Part shown: piece by piece, positions 10,326 through 19,184 of the stretch
Layout: every line of letters begins with the position of its first letter
Numbering within the stretch: position 1 is the first letter of the stretch
Origin: Companilactobacillus metriopterae
Lineage (GTDB): Bacteria; Bacillota; Bacilli; Lactobacillales; Lactobacillaceae
NCBI RefSeq assembly: GCF_004117915.1
Contig: NZ_RSTD01000001.1
Span: 682,001 to 746,000 of the forward strand
Direction: 5' to 3'
Length of the DNA: 64,000 nucleotides
Notes under the pieces: model-generated
What the model was told of the DNA's origin: nothing
The model's input: the letters and a program-made list of their open reading frames with translations, nothing else
The model's database searches: none
Made by a program: the position numbers and the translations under genes

Positions 10326-10724
10326 TTGAAGAATTAAACTGAAAGATTCTCTAAATTTAATAGATTTTTCTTCTATTAGTTTTTTTGACTCCTCGATTTT
10401 ATCATAATTAACAGTATTTTTTTCAAAGTTAATGCCTTGCATACCGTCAATTAATACCACAAAATATTCATTTAAATTATTCGCAATATCTGATCCTTCT
10501 AGATTATATTTGTGTATAAATGAACTTGAAAAAATCATAAGTTTTTTTACATTCCAAATATAATTGTCTTCTAGCCTTTGATAATTTTCATAAGTCAGAG
10601 CTTCACCACTGTCTATTACTTTAATTGTTTTAAAGTACTCTGAAAATATATCTCTATATGTCAAAAATCTTTCAAGGAAGATATTTGCGTCAATAATTTG
10701 TTTTTCATTTTTTATTGTCATCAT
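10323..10724 (-). CDS. Unknown cytosolic protein
   Basis: 133 aa from the ATG at 10724 (GAGG 11 nt upstream; a second ATG follows directly, and a GTG at 10736 is also possible). Mostly helical and hydrophilic with no recognised motif. It stands alone between two terminators. Confidence 0.65.
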   Translation of the reverse strand: MMTIKNEKQIIDANIFLERFLTYRDIFSEYFKTIKVIDSGEALTYENYQRLEDNYIWNVKKLMIFSSSFIHKYNLEGSDIANNLNEYFVVLIDGMQGINFEKNTVNYDKIEESKKLIEEKSIKFRESFSLILQ

Positions 10725-10828
10725 AATTATCAACACCTCTATTCTTAGTTATTTATATATTAATTATATCCATATAAATTTCTTATATCAATCATAAGAT
10801 GAAAATGATGTTTAAGTTTTTTGATAAA

Positions 10829-10861
10829 AAAATAACCTATCTTAATGATAGATAGGTTATT
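10829..10861. terminator. Terminator at the end of the 57-aa gene
   Basis: Stem AATAACCTATC/GATAGGTTATT with a 9-nt loop. The stop codon of the small leftward gene lies inside its right arm. An A-rich stretch sits on its left. Confidence 0.7.
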
Positions 10862-11030
10862 TCTTATCTGTATCTTTTGTTGATTTTTTGCGAAGATCTT
10901 TATTATCCTTAAATAACTCTTGTGCCTTTTGGAGTTTTGCAGGATCCTTCTTGAATGCTTGAGTCATCTTACTAAAATCATTTTGGGTATTACCCAGTGT
11001 GGTTTTTTTCTTTTTATTAAATAGACCCAT
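10857..11030 (-). CDS. Small basic protein, unknown
   Basis: 57 aa, beginning MGLFNKKKKTT, strongly Lys-rich and helical. The ATG at 11030 has GAGG 8 nt upstream and the stop lies in a terminator hairpin, which supports a real gene despite its size. No family recognised. It diverges from the YbaK-type gene. Confidence 0.65.
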   Translation of the reverse strand: MGLFNKKKKTTLGNTQNDFSKMTQAFKKDPAKLQKAQELFKDNKDLRKKSTKDTDKK

Positions 11031-11094
11031 GATTATTACCTCAATTTTTATCTAATGTTATTATTATAAAAGAAAAGAGGGGCATTGTTAATCT

Positions 11095-11586
11095 ATGAGT
11101 AAAAAAAATAAAAAAATTTCTAAAACTTTAGTTGAAAGAATATTAGATAAACAAAACATTGAATATACACCACTTGAGTTTCAAACAACTGATGGTGTTA
11201 TTGATAAGTCTATGCAAGACGGATACAAAATTTATAAAACCTTAGTTTTAACAGGAAATAAAACAGGACCTATTGTAGGTGTTATTCCATTAGACATGCA
11301 TTTAAGTTATAAAAAATTAGCTCAAATATCAGGAAATAAAAAAGTTGGCATGGTCCCTTTAAAAGATTTGATTAAAACAAGTGGTTTTGAACATGGTGCA
11401 AATAGTCCTGTAGGAATTAGGTCTTTACATAATTATCCCATCTATTTTGATGATAATGCAAAAACAGCTGACAAAATAATAGTATCTGCTGGTAAAGTTG
11501 GATTTTCTGTTCTGATTAATCCTCAAGATTTAGCAAAATCAGTAGATGGTAAATTTGGGGATTTTGCAGTAGATCAACCAGAATAA
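11095..11586 (+). CDS. ybaK: YbaK/EbsC-type aminoacyl-tRNA deacylase
   Basis: 163 aa, one YbaK/ProX editing domain. Family members hydrolyse mischarged Cys-tRNA(Pro). Visible family elements are KTLVLTGNKTG with the conserved Lys, VGVIPLDMHLSYKKLA, and the GYXX-like HGANSPVGIRS segment with the substrate loop. The ATG at 11095 has only a distant GAGGGG site. Followed 62 nt later by an M20 peptidase gene on the same strand. Confidence 0.85.
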   Translation: MSKKNKKISKTLVERILDKQNIEYTPLEFQTTDGVIDKSMQDGYKIYKTLVLTGNKTGPIVGVIPLDMHLSYKKLAQISGNKKVGMVPLKDLIKTSGFEHGANSPVGIRSLHNYPIYFDDNAKTADKIIVSAGKVGFSVLINPQDLAKSVDGKFGDFAVDQPE

Positions 11587-11648
11587 AACTTTTGCAATAA
11601 TTTTAATTAATACTAAAATATGGAATATAAATATTTGGAGGAAAGAAA

Positions 11649-12875
11649 ATGGATCAGTCAGAAAAATTAAATATATTGGATGATGTTCTTCGGATAAAAA
11701 CGGTTAATGGTAATGAAAAAGCCGTCGCTGATTACCTAAAAGAACTATTTGAGAAACATGGAATTGAATCAGAATATGATAAAGTCGATGAAAATAGATT
11801 TAATCTTATTGCTTCCATAACAAAGGGTGAAGGCAAAATCCTTGGGTTCACTGGCCACGAAGACGTTGTTGCCACAGTTAACGACAGTGAGTGGAATAAC
11901 GATCCATTTGAACCTACTCACATTGATGGTGAAATTTTTGCCCGCGGAGTCACTGATATGAAAGGTGGACTCGTTGGACTTGCAATTGCAATGATTGAAC
12001 TAAATGAAGACGAAGACTTTCATGGCAATATCAAGTTTATTGCAACTGTTGGTGAAGAACTGGGAGAAATTGGTTCAAAACAATTGGCTAAAGAAGGATT
12101 TGCTAACGATTTAGATGCTTTAATAGTTGGTGAGCCAAGTAATGCTTCAAGTATAGAAACCATTCATAAGCTTATTCAAAGTGGACTTTTAGAAGTTCCC
12201 CAACCTAATCCAACTGACTATGGCCGTCACTCAGCTTTTTGTGCACACAAAGGATCTCTTGATTACGATGTTATCTCCCATGGACGTTCTGCGCATAGCT
12301 CAATGCCTCAATTAGGAATCAATGCTATTGATAACTTGGTTACTTTCTACAATAAAGAAAAAGAGTATTTTAATACAATTATTGGATATAAAGATGATAT
12401 TTTAGGTAATACTTCCCCTTCTGTTACGATATTTGATGCTGGTGACCAAAGAAATACAATTCCTGATATTGCTACATTAAAAGGAAAAATCAGAACAATT
12501 CCAGAATATGATAATGACAAAATAATTGCAGGACTTCAAAAAATTGTTGATGATCTTAATACTTCTGATCCCAAAATGAATCTTGAACTTATCATTCAAA
12601 GTAGCAACTGGCCAGTTAAAACAACACTAGATTCTGAATTTCTAGCTGAAGTAAGATCTGCAGCAAAAGAAGTCCTTAATGAAGATATACTACTTGTAGG
12701 TGCACCAGGTGGAACAGACGCATCTCAATTCTTCAAAGAAAATCCTAATCTTCATGTTGTTGTTTTAGGTCCTGGTAATGAAACAGCACATCAAATAAAT
12801 GAATTTATGGAAGAAAAAGATTATTTTGATTTCATTGAAATTTATAAGTTAATTGCAAAAAATTATTTAAAATAA
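11649..12875 (+). CDS. M20 family peptidase / ArgE-DapE-type deacylase
   Basis: 408 aa zinc-dependent hydrolase. Metal and catalytic motifs are visible: FTGHEDVV (His), ARGVTDMKGG (Asp), VGEELGEIGS (catalytic Glu and ligand), GEPS, and a late AHQINE (His). The dimerisation lid domain occupies about 190-310. Relatives include succinyl-diaminopimelate desuccinylase and acetylornithine deacetylase, but no lysine or arginine biosynthesis gene is adjacent, so the substrate stays open. GGAGG lies 7 nt before the ATG. Ends in a strong terminator. Confidence 0.88.
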   Translation: MDQSEKLNILDDVLRIKTVNGNEKAVADYLKELFEKHGIESEYDKVDENRFNLIASITKGEGKILGFTGHEDVVATVNDSEWNNDPFEPTHIDGEIFARGVTDMKGGLVGLAIAMIELNEDEDFHGNIKFIATVGEELGEIGSKQLAKEGFANDLDALIVGEPSNASSIETIHKLIQSGLLEVPQPNPTDYGRHSAFCAHKGSLDYDVISHGRSAHSSMPQLGINAIDNLVTFYNKEKEYFNTIIGYKDDILGNTSPSVTIFDAGDQRNTIPDIATLKGKIRTIPEYDNDKIIAGLQKIVDDLNTSDPKMNLELIIQSSNWPVKTTLDSEFLAEVRSAAKEVLNEDILLVGAPGGTDASQFFKENPNLHVVVLGPGNETAHQINEFMEEKDYFDFIEIYKLIAKNYLK

Positions 12876-12910
12876 AAAGCTAAGTGGAAATAATCCACTT
12901 AGTTTTTTTA
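12870..12910 (+). terminator. Terminator of the M20 peptidase gene
   Basis: Perfect 9-bp stem CTAAGTGGA/TCCACTTAG with a 5-nt loop (12880-12902), followed by seven T. Confidence 0.85.
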
Positions 12911-12924
12911 TTTATATTTAAATC

Positions 12925-12951
12925 AAAAAAAAGAGATCTCACGATCTCTTT
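12925..12951 (-). terminator. Terminator of the UDP-glucose dehydrogenase gene
   Basis: Stem AAAGAGATC/GATCTCTTT with a 4-nt loop. On the minus strand it is followed by an eight-T run; it touches the stop codon of the gene ending at 12950. Confidence 0.8.
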
Positions 12952-14125
12952 AATTAACATGAAAAATGTCTCTTGTAAATATCTTATCTTCTATATCTTT
13001 TATATGATCATCAATTCTGTTAGCAACAATTAATTCAGAATCTGATTTGAATTTCTCCAAATCGTCTATCATTACAATATTTTCAGGAAGAAGAGACATT
13101 TGTTTTTCTGTCATCATTGGTTCATAGATATTTATTGTTTCAACATCTTTGGAAACTTGATTCAAAATATCTATAATTGCTGCAGATCTGAAATTATCAG
13201 ATCCACTTTTCATGATTAGACGGTAAAAACCAACTTTTTGTAAATTCTTACTTTTAATTTCTTGTGATATAAAAATTTTACGGTCATGGTTTGATTCAAC
13301 AATGCTATCCACTAGAGGACTCTCAATTCCTTTGAATTCCATGCGCATTTGTGCTGTATCTTTAGGCAAACAGTAGCCACCATATCCAAATGATGGATTA
13401 TTGTACCCTTCTCCAATTCTCGGATCTAACGAAATACCATCTATCAATGCTTCAGAATCCAACCCATTTGCCATTGCAAAGGAATCAATTTCGTTAAAAT
13501 ATGCAACTCGCATAGCTAAGTAGCCATTAGAAAACAGTTTAATAGATTCTGCTTCAGAAAATCCAACCAATTTTGATGGAGATTTTTCTGAGATTTCTAT
13601 GAACATTTCTGCAACTTCTTCTGATAACTCTTTATCTTCCCCACCAACAATAACTCGTGAAGTATTAAAGATATCAAAAACTGGATGATTTTCTGTTAAA
13701 AATTCCGGAACCATAAGAATATTTTTTATATTCTTTGATTTCTTTAGTTTTTCTGTAAAACCAACCGGAACAGTCGACTTTATAATAAATGTTCCTTGAT
13801 AATTCAATTCCAATGCATTATCAATTGTATCTTCAATTGATTGTGTATCAAATGCACTCGTTGCAACATCAAAATTTGTCGGTGTAGAAATAATCATAAA
13901 ATCTGTATCTATAGTATCTACAAATTGATCTGTGAAAGTTAAATTATCGTTATTCTTAATGATTTCAACAGCTCTAGATTCTTTCAGTGTTGAGACTTCA
14001 TTTTTTAATAAGTTCATCTTTTCTTGATCAATATCAAAACCTATAATTTCATTTTTTAGAGATAGTGCTAATGCATTTGCTAATCCAACATATCCTAACC
14101 CAATAATAGCTATTTTATGTGCCAT
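12950..14125 (-). CDS. ugd: UDP-glucose 6-dehydrogenase
   Basis: 391 aa from ATG 14125 (GGGGGA 8 nt upstream). It oxidises UDP-glucose to UDP-glucuronate with two NAD+. The N-terminal Rossmann motif is IGLGYVGLANAL, and the catalytic Cys is in GYGGYCLPKDTA at about 255. The central helix and the C-terminal UDP-binding domain are present. The start lies 1 nt after the stop of the glycosyltransferase gene, so the two are co-translated. The pair resembles hasA-hasB, making UDP-GlcA where the synthase needs it. Confidence 0.93.
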   Translation of the reverse strand: MAHKIAIIGLGYVGLANALALSLKNEIIGFDIDQEKMNLLKNEVSTLKESRAVEIIKNNDNLTFTDQFVDTIDTDFMIISTPTNFDVATSAFDTQSIEDTIDNALELNYQGTFIIKSTVPVGFTEKLKKSKNIKNILMVPEFLTENHPVFDIFNTSRVIVGGEDKELSEEVAEMFIEISEKSPSKLVGFSEAESIKLFSNGYLAMRVAYFNEIDSFAMANGLDSEALIDGISLDPRIGEGYNNPSFGYGGYCLPKDTAQMRMEFKGIESPLVDSIVESNHDRKIFISQEIKSKNLQKVGFYRLIMKSGSDNFRSAAIIDILNQVSKDVETINIYEPMMTEKQMSLLPENIVMIDDLEKFKSDSELIVANRIDDHIKDIEDKIFTRDIFHVN

Positions 14126-14126
14126 G

Positions 14127-15593
14127 TTAATTTCCCCCATTTTGATCTAAAGTTAGTTCGACACTTTGACGAGTTCCCCAATTTTTTGACTGTCTTAGTG
14201 TTAAGAGTGAATATACTTGAAGCATTGAACATAAATAAAAGTTTATGATTGTGCTCAATGGTGCCAATATTAAAAATTCTAAAAATTGTCTAGTTTTAGT
14301 CATATTCAAAGGATTAGTTTTTAAAGTTCTAATACTTCTTACATAAGATAAAATAATTACGTAAAATACTACTTCAAAAGGTATCTTTTGATTTAAAACT
14401 GGAAATATAATCAAAACAAAAGGCAAAATTACAGAATAAAGAACAAAAGAAATATACTGCGTAAGTGTTAACCACCAGACAGGTTCAGAAATTTTCTGAT
14501 TTTTTAATAACCAGACTCCGCCCCACCAGAAGCTTTTCCACCATCTAACACGTTGACGAGTCAAATGACTAAACTTTTCAGGTAACATTGTATAGCCAAT
14601 TGATGACTCTTGAAAGACTGTATCTCCTAATAGTGATGCATATTGAGTAAGCATGCGATCATCACCAAAATTGACTTTTTCTCCAAATATTTCTTGATTT
14701 AAATAATCATCTAAAAATTGATTAATTACATCTTTTCGATAGAATGCTAGGCCTCCACAATTAACTGCTACTGCCTTCCATTTAGACCAAGCTGAACGTC
14801 CATTTGTAAATGACGAGACAAATCCTAGTCCAGTAACCTTAGTTAAAAAATTAGTACTATTGTAATTCAATAATGTTCCACCAACTGACATTACACGGTC
14901 ATCGTTAAATGGTAGAATCCCCTTTTCAATTGCATCTTCTTTTAGGATAGTGTCACTATCTATAGTAATAAATACATCTGCATAGTCCATAAAACGCTTA
15001 AATGCGTGTGACTGTGCTACACGTTTACCTGAATTTTCAATATATTTGTAGTAAATATTAACGTTAGCTTCACGGGCCTTTTTCTTAACTAATTCAGAAA
15101 CGTTATTTTGTAAATCAGAACCATCTTCCATTACAGCGATGTAATCTACAGGAACGGTCTGATTTATAATACTATCTAAAACTTCAGAAACAATTTTTGG
15201 ATCTTCATTATATACGGGAATAATAACCACTTTTTTTAAGTCTGGTATATTACCTTTGTACTCCACGTTCAAACATGCAGAAAGAATGATAAATGCCATC
15301 CATCCAAAGGAAATTATAATAAAAGGTCCAGTCCATGAATATCCACGAGACAGCTTAATTACTTGATATATTAAACATCCAACTATAAAGATAAATGTAG
15401 TTATATCTATTATTTTTTCCCCTATAGGAAATATAACTAATTGTGACTTAGGAAGTCTGTATTCGAATCTTTTCTTCTTTATAGCTTTCTTACGATCTTG
15501 ATAGATCAACTGCGATTCTTTTCCACTCTTATTTATTAGCACCCCAATGCAAAAGAGTAATAAAATTATGAATCCAATAAAAACCCAGCCCAT
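14127..15593 (-). CDS. Membrane glycosyltransferase family 2, hyaluronan-synthase-like
   Basis: 488 aa from ATG 15593, which has AAGGTGGGG 6 nt upstream; a GTG 24 nt earlier is possible. One N-terminal membrane helix and two more at about 52-110, then a cytosolic GT-A domain with IPVYNEDP, the DSD metal site in ITIDSDT, an FGDDR acceptor motif, and the processive-synthase QRVRW motif. Three or four C-terminal helices follow. This is the layout of hyaluronan, chitin and cellulose synthases; the adjacent UDP-glucose dehydrogenase favours a UDP-GlcA-using polymer such as hyaluronan. The product cannot be proved from sequence. Confidence 0.85.
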   Translation of the reverse strand: MGWVFIGFIILLLFCIGVLINKSGKESQLIYQDRKKAIKKKRFEYRLPKSQLVIFPIGEKIIDITTFIFIVGCLIYQVIKLSRGYSWTGPFIIISFGWMAFIILSACLNVEYKGNIPDLKKVVIIPVYNEDPKIVSEVLDSIINQTVPVDYIAVMEDGSDLQNNVSELVKKKAREANVNIYYKYIENSGKRVAQSHAFKRFMDYADVFITIDSDTILKEDAIEKGILPFNDDRVMSVGGTLLNYNSTNFLTKVTGLGFVSSFTNGRSAWSKWKAVAVNCGGLAFYRKDVINQFLDDYLNQEIFGEKVNFGDDRMLTQYASLLGDTVFQESSIGYTMLPEKFSHLTRQRVRWWKSFWWGGVWLLKNQKISEPVWWLTLTQYISFVLYSVILPFVLIIFPVLNQKIPFEVVFYVIILSYVRSIRTLKTNPLNMTKTRQFLEFLILAPLSTIINFYLCSMLQVYSLLTLRQSKNWGTRQSVELTLDQNGGN

Positions 15594-15874
15594 AAGGAAC
15601 CCCACCTTTTTGCTCACAGATTCACAAAAATAACATCAATATATTCTGTTTTCAAAAAATAAATTTCACTTTTCTGCCATAAAAATTAAAATTTATATCA
15701 GTTTTTTTAATAAATTCAGATGTTTCTTTTTATGTTGATGTTATATTACCACAATATAATCGCTAATTTAACAGTATTTATGCAAAAAATTAAATTTTTT
15801 CATAATATATATTTGTTATTAATTATATTTTAATTTTTATTATCATATTAATTTAATTTGTAATAATTTTTGTA
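15594..15874. other. AT-rich promoter region upstream of the glycosyltransferase
   Basis: No gene is seen here. The stretch is strongly AT-rich and presumably holds the leftward promoter of the glycosyltransferase-ugd pair, but I could not settle on one -35/-10 pair. Together with the terminator, attL core and integrase arm sites listed separately, it makes up the gene-free interval to 16006. Confidence 0.5.
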
Positions 15875-15913
15875 ATAAAAAAGCCCATATACCATTTACA
15901 GGTATATGAACTT
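15875..15913 (-). terminator. Original tRNA-Ser terminator, now separated from its tRNA
   Basis: On the minus strand a 13-bp stem (two G-U pairs) is formed by 15913-15901 and 15893-15881, followed by a T-rich run. It lies 8 nt beyond the attL core, exactly where the terminator of the leftward tRNA-Ser would be before phage insertion. No gene now reads into it from the right except phage genes. Confidence 0.7.
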
Positions 15914-15920
15914 TCTGATT

Positions 15921-15941
15921 AAGGAAGATACAGGATTTGAA
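15921..15941. repeat. attL: Prophage attL core
   Basis: 21-bp exact copy of 54296-54316. It repeats the last 19 nt of tRNA-Ser(CGA) plus two bases. Flanking sequence differs on both sides of the two copies, which defines the core. Confidence 0.93.
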
Positions 15942-15970
15942 AGTATTGTATTATCAACCTATATTTCTTT

Positions 15971-15993
15971 TTTGTGCAAAATGTGTGCAAAGC
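15971..15993 (+). promoter_or_regulatory. Integrase arm-type sites, left end
   Basis: Two direct copies of TGTGCAAA (15973-15980 and 15984-15991), 30-50 bp inside the attL core. The same motif recurs five times at the right phage end, as expected for arm sites bound by the integrase N-terminal domain. Confidence 0.6.
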
Positions 15994-16006
15994 AATTAAA
16001 TTAAAT

Positions 16007-16516
16007 TTATTTATAAATAAAAGTTAAAATGCTAACAACCAGTGCAACAATTGAAAAGATTATTGGCAAAATTACTAATATATTTTTTATTAATAAACTT
16101 TCCCTTATATCATGACTCTTTAGATATTCTGTAACTCTCCATAATAAAATAATAATTCCTAAAGTAATGGTTATTTTTTCAGTAATAATTGAATTTTCAG
16201 ATATTCCTACATACATAACTAAAATAAAAACCTCTAGGAACATGAAGTATAAAAAAGTTTTACCTAATAATTTAATATTTTCTTCCGAATAAATTGAATA
16301 ATTATAAAATTTATTTGTCCAAAGACCATATATTAGATATACCGTAAAAATAATTATATATATAATGATTAAAGTTCTTTCAATATTTATATATGTTCCT
16401 AATTCAAATAATATATTTGAAATTTCTATTACTGCATTTTCACTTAATAGAACAAAAATAAAATAATACAAAATACTGTATATTATTATAAATTTAGCAA
16501 AATTTCTATAATTCAT
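16007..16516 (-). CDS. Phage-borne membrane protein, unknown
   Basis: About 169 aa with five predicted membrane helices (roughly 8-28, 46-68, 86-104, 113-128, 146-168). The ATG at 16516 is chosen; a TTG at 16525 is also possible. It lies between the lysin and attL, behind its own terminator, and is more AT-rich than its neighbours. This end position is typical of accessory lysogenic-conversion genes, so a role in the lysogen is possible. No family recognised. Confidence 0.6.
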   Translation of the reverse strand: MNYRNFAKFIIIYSILYYFIFVLLSENAVIEISNILFELGTYINIERTLIIIYIIIFTVYLIYGLWTNKFYNYSIYSEENIKLLGKTFLYFMFLEVFILVMYVGISENSIITEKITITLGIIILLWRVTEYLKSHDIRESLLIKNILVILPIIFSIVALVVSILTFIYK

Positions 16517-16571
16517 TAAACTCAAAGTTCCTTACTTAAATTAATACTTAAATTATAACTATTATTAGATA

Positions 16572-16613
16572 AAATAAAAAGCCCCTACCAATTAAGGTAG
16601 AGGTTCTTTTTTT
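16572..16613. terminator. Terminator downstream of the late operon
   Basis: Stem CCCCTACC/GGTAGAGG with a 6-nt loop (16582-16603), an A-run on the left and a T-run on the right, so it can stop transcription in both directions. It ends the leftward late transcript after the lysin. Confidence 0.8.
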
Positions 16614-16706
16614 GCATCTAACAACTTATCAATATTAAATTACGTATTACATTCCAGCTTTAATGTATTCTTCCCAACTCATGTGTATTTACCTCCTTAA
16701 TATTAT

Positions 16707-17840
16707 TTATTCGCCGGTATATCCTGAACCTTGCATGTAAGTTACAGGGATATATTCATCGGTAGCCACTTTATATGACCAACCAATATTTTTAATGTGA
16801 ACTAACTTATCTTCTGTTTTCCATTCAGTACCACCAGTGAAGCGTTTGTTACTATCTTTTATTACTTCACCTTTAGAATTATAAGCAAGAACACCATAGT
16901 CAGATCTGTAATTAATAACTACTTTATCTTTAAATGTTGTTGAACTTTGTGGCAGATACTCGGTTAACCCGATAGCAAAGTATGGTTTACCATTGATTTG
17001 ATAAATTCCACCTGATACCCAATTTGTACCAGAAACTACATCAGTTCCGTAATTTAAAGAACCATCTGCTTTAACAGTTGAGTATGCAGCATACTTATCT
17101 CCTTTAACAGAAACAATATTATTAATTGTAGAATTAGTATCAACTAATGCGGGTTGACCTCCAGTGTAAAAATCATTGTTCAATTGAGAAACATCAAAAT
17201 TACCATATGATCCAGTGAATGTATAAGTGCTTCCCCATTGCCAAGCGTTGTTATTGGTATACCAGTTCTTATCACTAGCATTGTATGGATAAGATGCAAT
17301 CCAGCCTGTGCCATTTGATATATCCATCTTAGAACCGACCCATGAACCCATAGTATAGACATCAGTTCTATAACCATATGCTTTGACAGTATTCATAAAT
17401 GCAGTATTGTTAGCATTCATTTGAGATTTACTTACACCTGATTGTGAGGAATCTTCAACATCTGCTACTAGCACAGCGCCTACAGGTAGACCTGCTTTTT
17501 GAGCTTGTGCGCCTGCATAGTTTCCTTCTGCAACAGCCTGTGTCTCATTAGTATATTTGGCATAGTGATAACCGTTAATATACAGTCCTGCTTGTTGAGC
17601 AGTAGCAATATTATTACTTGCTGTGTAATCAGAGTAATACGTTCCTTCTGATATTTTGGTAACTACAGACTTAACACCATAATTATTTCGCATATCTGTG
17701 AAATTTGATACTGTCATATATCCGTTGTGATTAGATACATCAACCATATCAGTTCTAGCACCTAAAACTGTTGATGATTGCATAAAAAATAGAACTACCA
17801 ATGTTAGTCCTAGGAAAATTCTATTCATTTTCTTTTTCAA
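16707..17840 (-). CDS. Endolysin: signal-peptide GH25 muramidase with SLAP wall-binding domain
   Basis: 377 aa from a TTG start at 17840 (GAGG 8 nt upstream). Residues about 1-28 form a signal peptide ending LGA. A glycoside hydrolase family 25 domain follows (about 30-225) with MVDVSNHNG at its start, the acidic VLVADVEDSS strand, and NGYHYAKY. The C-terminal part (about 240-370) contains a region like the SLAP domain, ending SYKVATDEYIPVTY. It cleaves the MurNAc-GlcNAc bond of the host wall. A signal peptide means export by Sec before holin triggering, as in some lactic-acid-bacteria phages. Confidence 0.9.
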   Translation of the reverse strand: MKKKMNRIFLGLTLVVLFFMQSSTVLGARTDMVDVSNHNGYMTVSNFTDMRNNYGVKSVVTKISEGTYYSDYTASNNIATAQQAGLYINGYHYAKYTNETQAVAEGNYAGAQAQKAGLPVGAVLVADVEDSSQSGVSKSQMNANNTAFMNTVKAYGYRTDVYTMGSWVGSKMDISNGTGWIASYPYNASDKNWYTNNNAWQWGSTYTFTGSYGNFDVSQLNNDFYTGGQPALVDTNSTINNIVSVKGDKYAAYSTVKADGSLNYGTDVVSGTNWVSGGIYQINGKPYFAIGLTEYLPQSSTTFKDKVVINYRSDYGVLAYNSKGEVIKDSNKRFTGGTEWKTEDKLVHIKNIGWSYKVATDEYIPVTYMQGSGYTGE

Positions 17841-17844
17841 ATCT

Positions 17845-18225
17845 TTAACCTCGTTTTTGTTTTTTATTTAAAAAATTGAAAGCATCTGTTAAATCAGTTA
17901 CCTTTTTAACTAATTTTTTGTTTTCTTCTACTAGAGTTTGGTTAACTTCAACTAGCCCTTTGTTTTTATCTATAAGTTTTTTATTTTCTTCAACTATACT
18001 TATATTCTCTTTGCTAAGAGTTGCTAACTTAATTTCAAGACTTGTTAACTGTTTTTGTATACCAGAATACTGGTCTTGAAATTTTGTCCAATCTTTTACA
18101 GATTCCCTAACCTCTTTCGAAAGATCGACATCACTACCTCGTGTCATTCCTTTAAATTGGAAAGCTGCTCCTGTATAACCACCAACAAGTGCAATTAGCG
18201 AGGGTAATATACTTTTCCAATCCAT
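17845..18225 (-). CDS. Membrane-anchored coiled-coil protein of the lysis cassette
   Basis: 126 aa: one N-terminal hydrophobic segment (about 5-24) followed by a long coiled coil (about 50-120) with repeated EENKKL-type heptads, and a basic tail. It lies between the holin-like gene (stop and start overlap) and the lysin (4 nt). Similar short coiled-coil proteins accompany phage lysis genes; it may be a second holin, a spanin-like or regulatory factor. Function is inferred from position only. Confidence 0.6.
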   Translation of the reverse strand: MDWKSILPSLIALVGGYTGAAFQFKGMTRGSDVDLSKEVRESVKDWTKFQDQYSGIQKQLTSLEIKLATLSKENISIVEENKKLIDKNKGLVEVNQTLVEENKKLVKKVTDLTDAFNFLNKKQKRG

Positions 18226-18614
18226 TAATCACCCTCCATATAAGCGTGGGCTAATATCAATCCAATAATCACTACAGTGAAACCCAACCCTAAAGAAAAT
18301 ATCCCTGTTGCTATATCAATAGAAATGAGACCTAAAAAAAATAAAACCCAAACGAACATCATTGAAGCAGTTCGAATAGATTTTATTGCTTTTGTTTTTA
18401 TATGGAATAGTGATGTGTAGAGTGTAAAAATTGCTACGATTATTTCTAACGTAACCATTGGCATATCATCAATTACTTTTAATGCACCAATATAGTCTGG
18501 TAATATATCAAAACTCTTTGGAACAGTTGAAGTAAATCCAGCCAAATTGAATGTAGCAATCGACAACCAAAACCAGATGTATTTCTTCTTATAGTTATAA
18601 AATACTTTTTTCAT
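18225..18614 (-). CDS. Probable holin
   Basis: 129 aa. Three to four hydrophobic helices (about 13-30, 50-70, 82-100, 101-125), a basic N-terminus (MKKVFYNYKKKY) and an acidic C-terminal end. Size, topology and place directly before the lysin genes fit a holin, which forms the membrane lesion that times lysis. I do not recognise a named holin family. Confidence 0.6.
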   Translation of the reverse strand: MKKVFYNYKKKYIWFWLSIATFNLAGFTSTVPKSFDILPDYIGALKVIDDMPMVTLEIIVAIFTLYTSLFHIKTKAIKSIRTASMMFVWVLFFLGLISIDIATGIFSLGLGFTVVIIGLILAHAYMEGD

Positions 18615-18616
18615 AT

Positions 18617-19180
18617 CTAAGCCAAAACTACCTTACTTATATCGGCACGTAACTCTGGTGTATAGACATTGAAATTACCACGTCTGAATTTAACTGACAT
18701 AGCTATATTACCAGGTATTGTTAATGATGCACCTAATTCGCCAGTTCCATTTCCGTACAGTTCACCTGTATCATAATTACCTTGATAGTAAAAATGACAA
18801 GAATTAACAACATAGTTTGCGTCTAGCCCAATACTAATACCTGAATTTCCCGTTGATTTCAACACATCAATAGAAATCCTAGTAGGTCCACTTGTAGAAA
18901 AACCAGATGGCAACTTTGCTAAATCTGAAAAATTAAAATAAGAACCATCATTAGCAACTTGTGATTTGTTATTGAAATAAACCAATAGATCTCTGTTTAC
19001 ATTTCTATAACGCATTTGAACAACACCAGTTGAAAGATTGTCTTTTGCGATTACAGTACCAGAAGGAAGGTAGTTTATCCTTTCTGTATAGATTTTTTTT
19101 GAACCATTCATAGAACTTGCAACATAACTGTTATATTGCCTTACGTTAACCGTTTTCTTACCATTATTCATTATTGGCAT
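18617..19180 (-). CDS. Phage baseplate/tip-associated protein, unknown
   Basis: 187 aa from ATG 19180 with GGGAG 7 nt upstream; the longer frame to 19267 would run into the preceding gene and lacks a ribosome site. Rich in Asn, Ser and Gly and predicted mostly beta strand. It follows directly after the BppU-type gene and precedes the holin, the place where many phages encode an accessory receptor-binding or tip protein. Confidence 0.6.
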   Translation of the reverse strand: MPIMNNGKKTVNVRQYNSYVASSMNGSKKIYTERINYLPSGTVIAKDNLSTGVVQMRYRNVNRDLLVYFNNKSQVANDGSYFNFSDLAKLPSGFSTSGPTRISIDVLKSTGNSGISIGLDANYVVNSCHFYYQGNYDTGELYGNGTGELGASLTIPGNIAMSVKFRRGNFNVYTPELRADISKVVLA

Positions 19181-19184
19181 ATCA

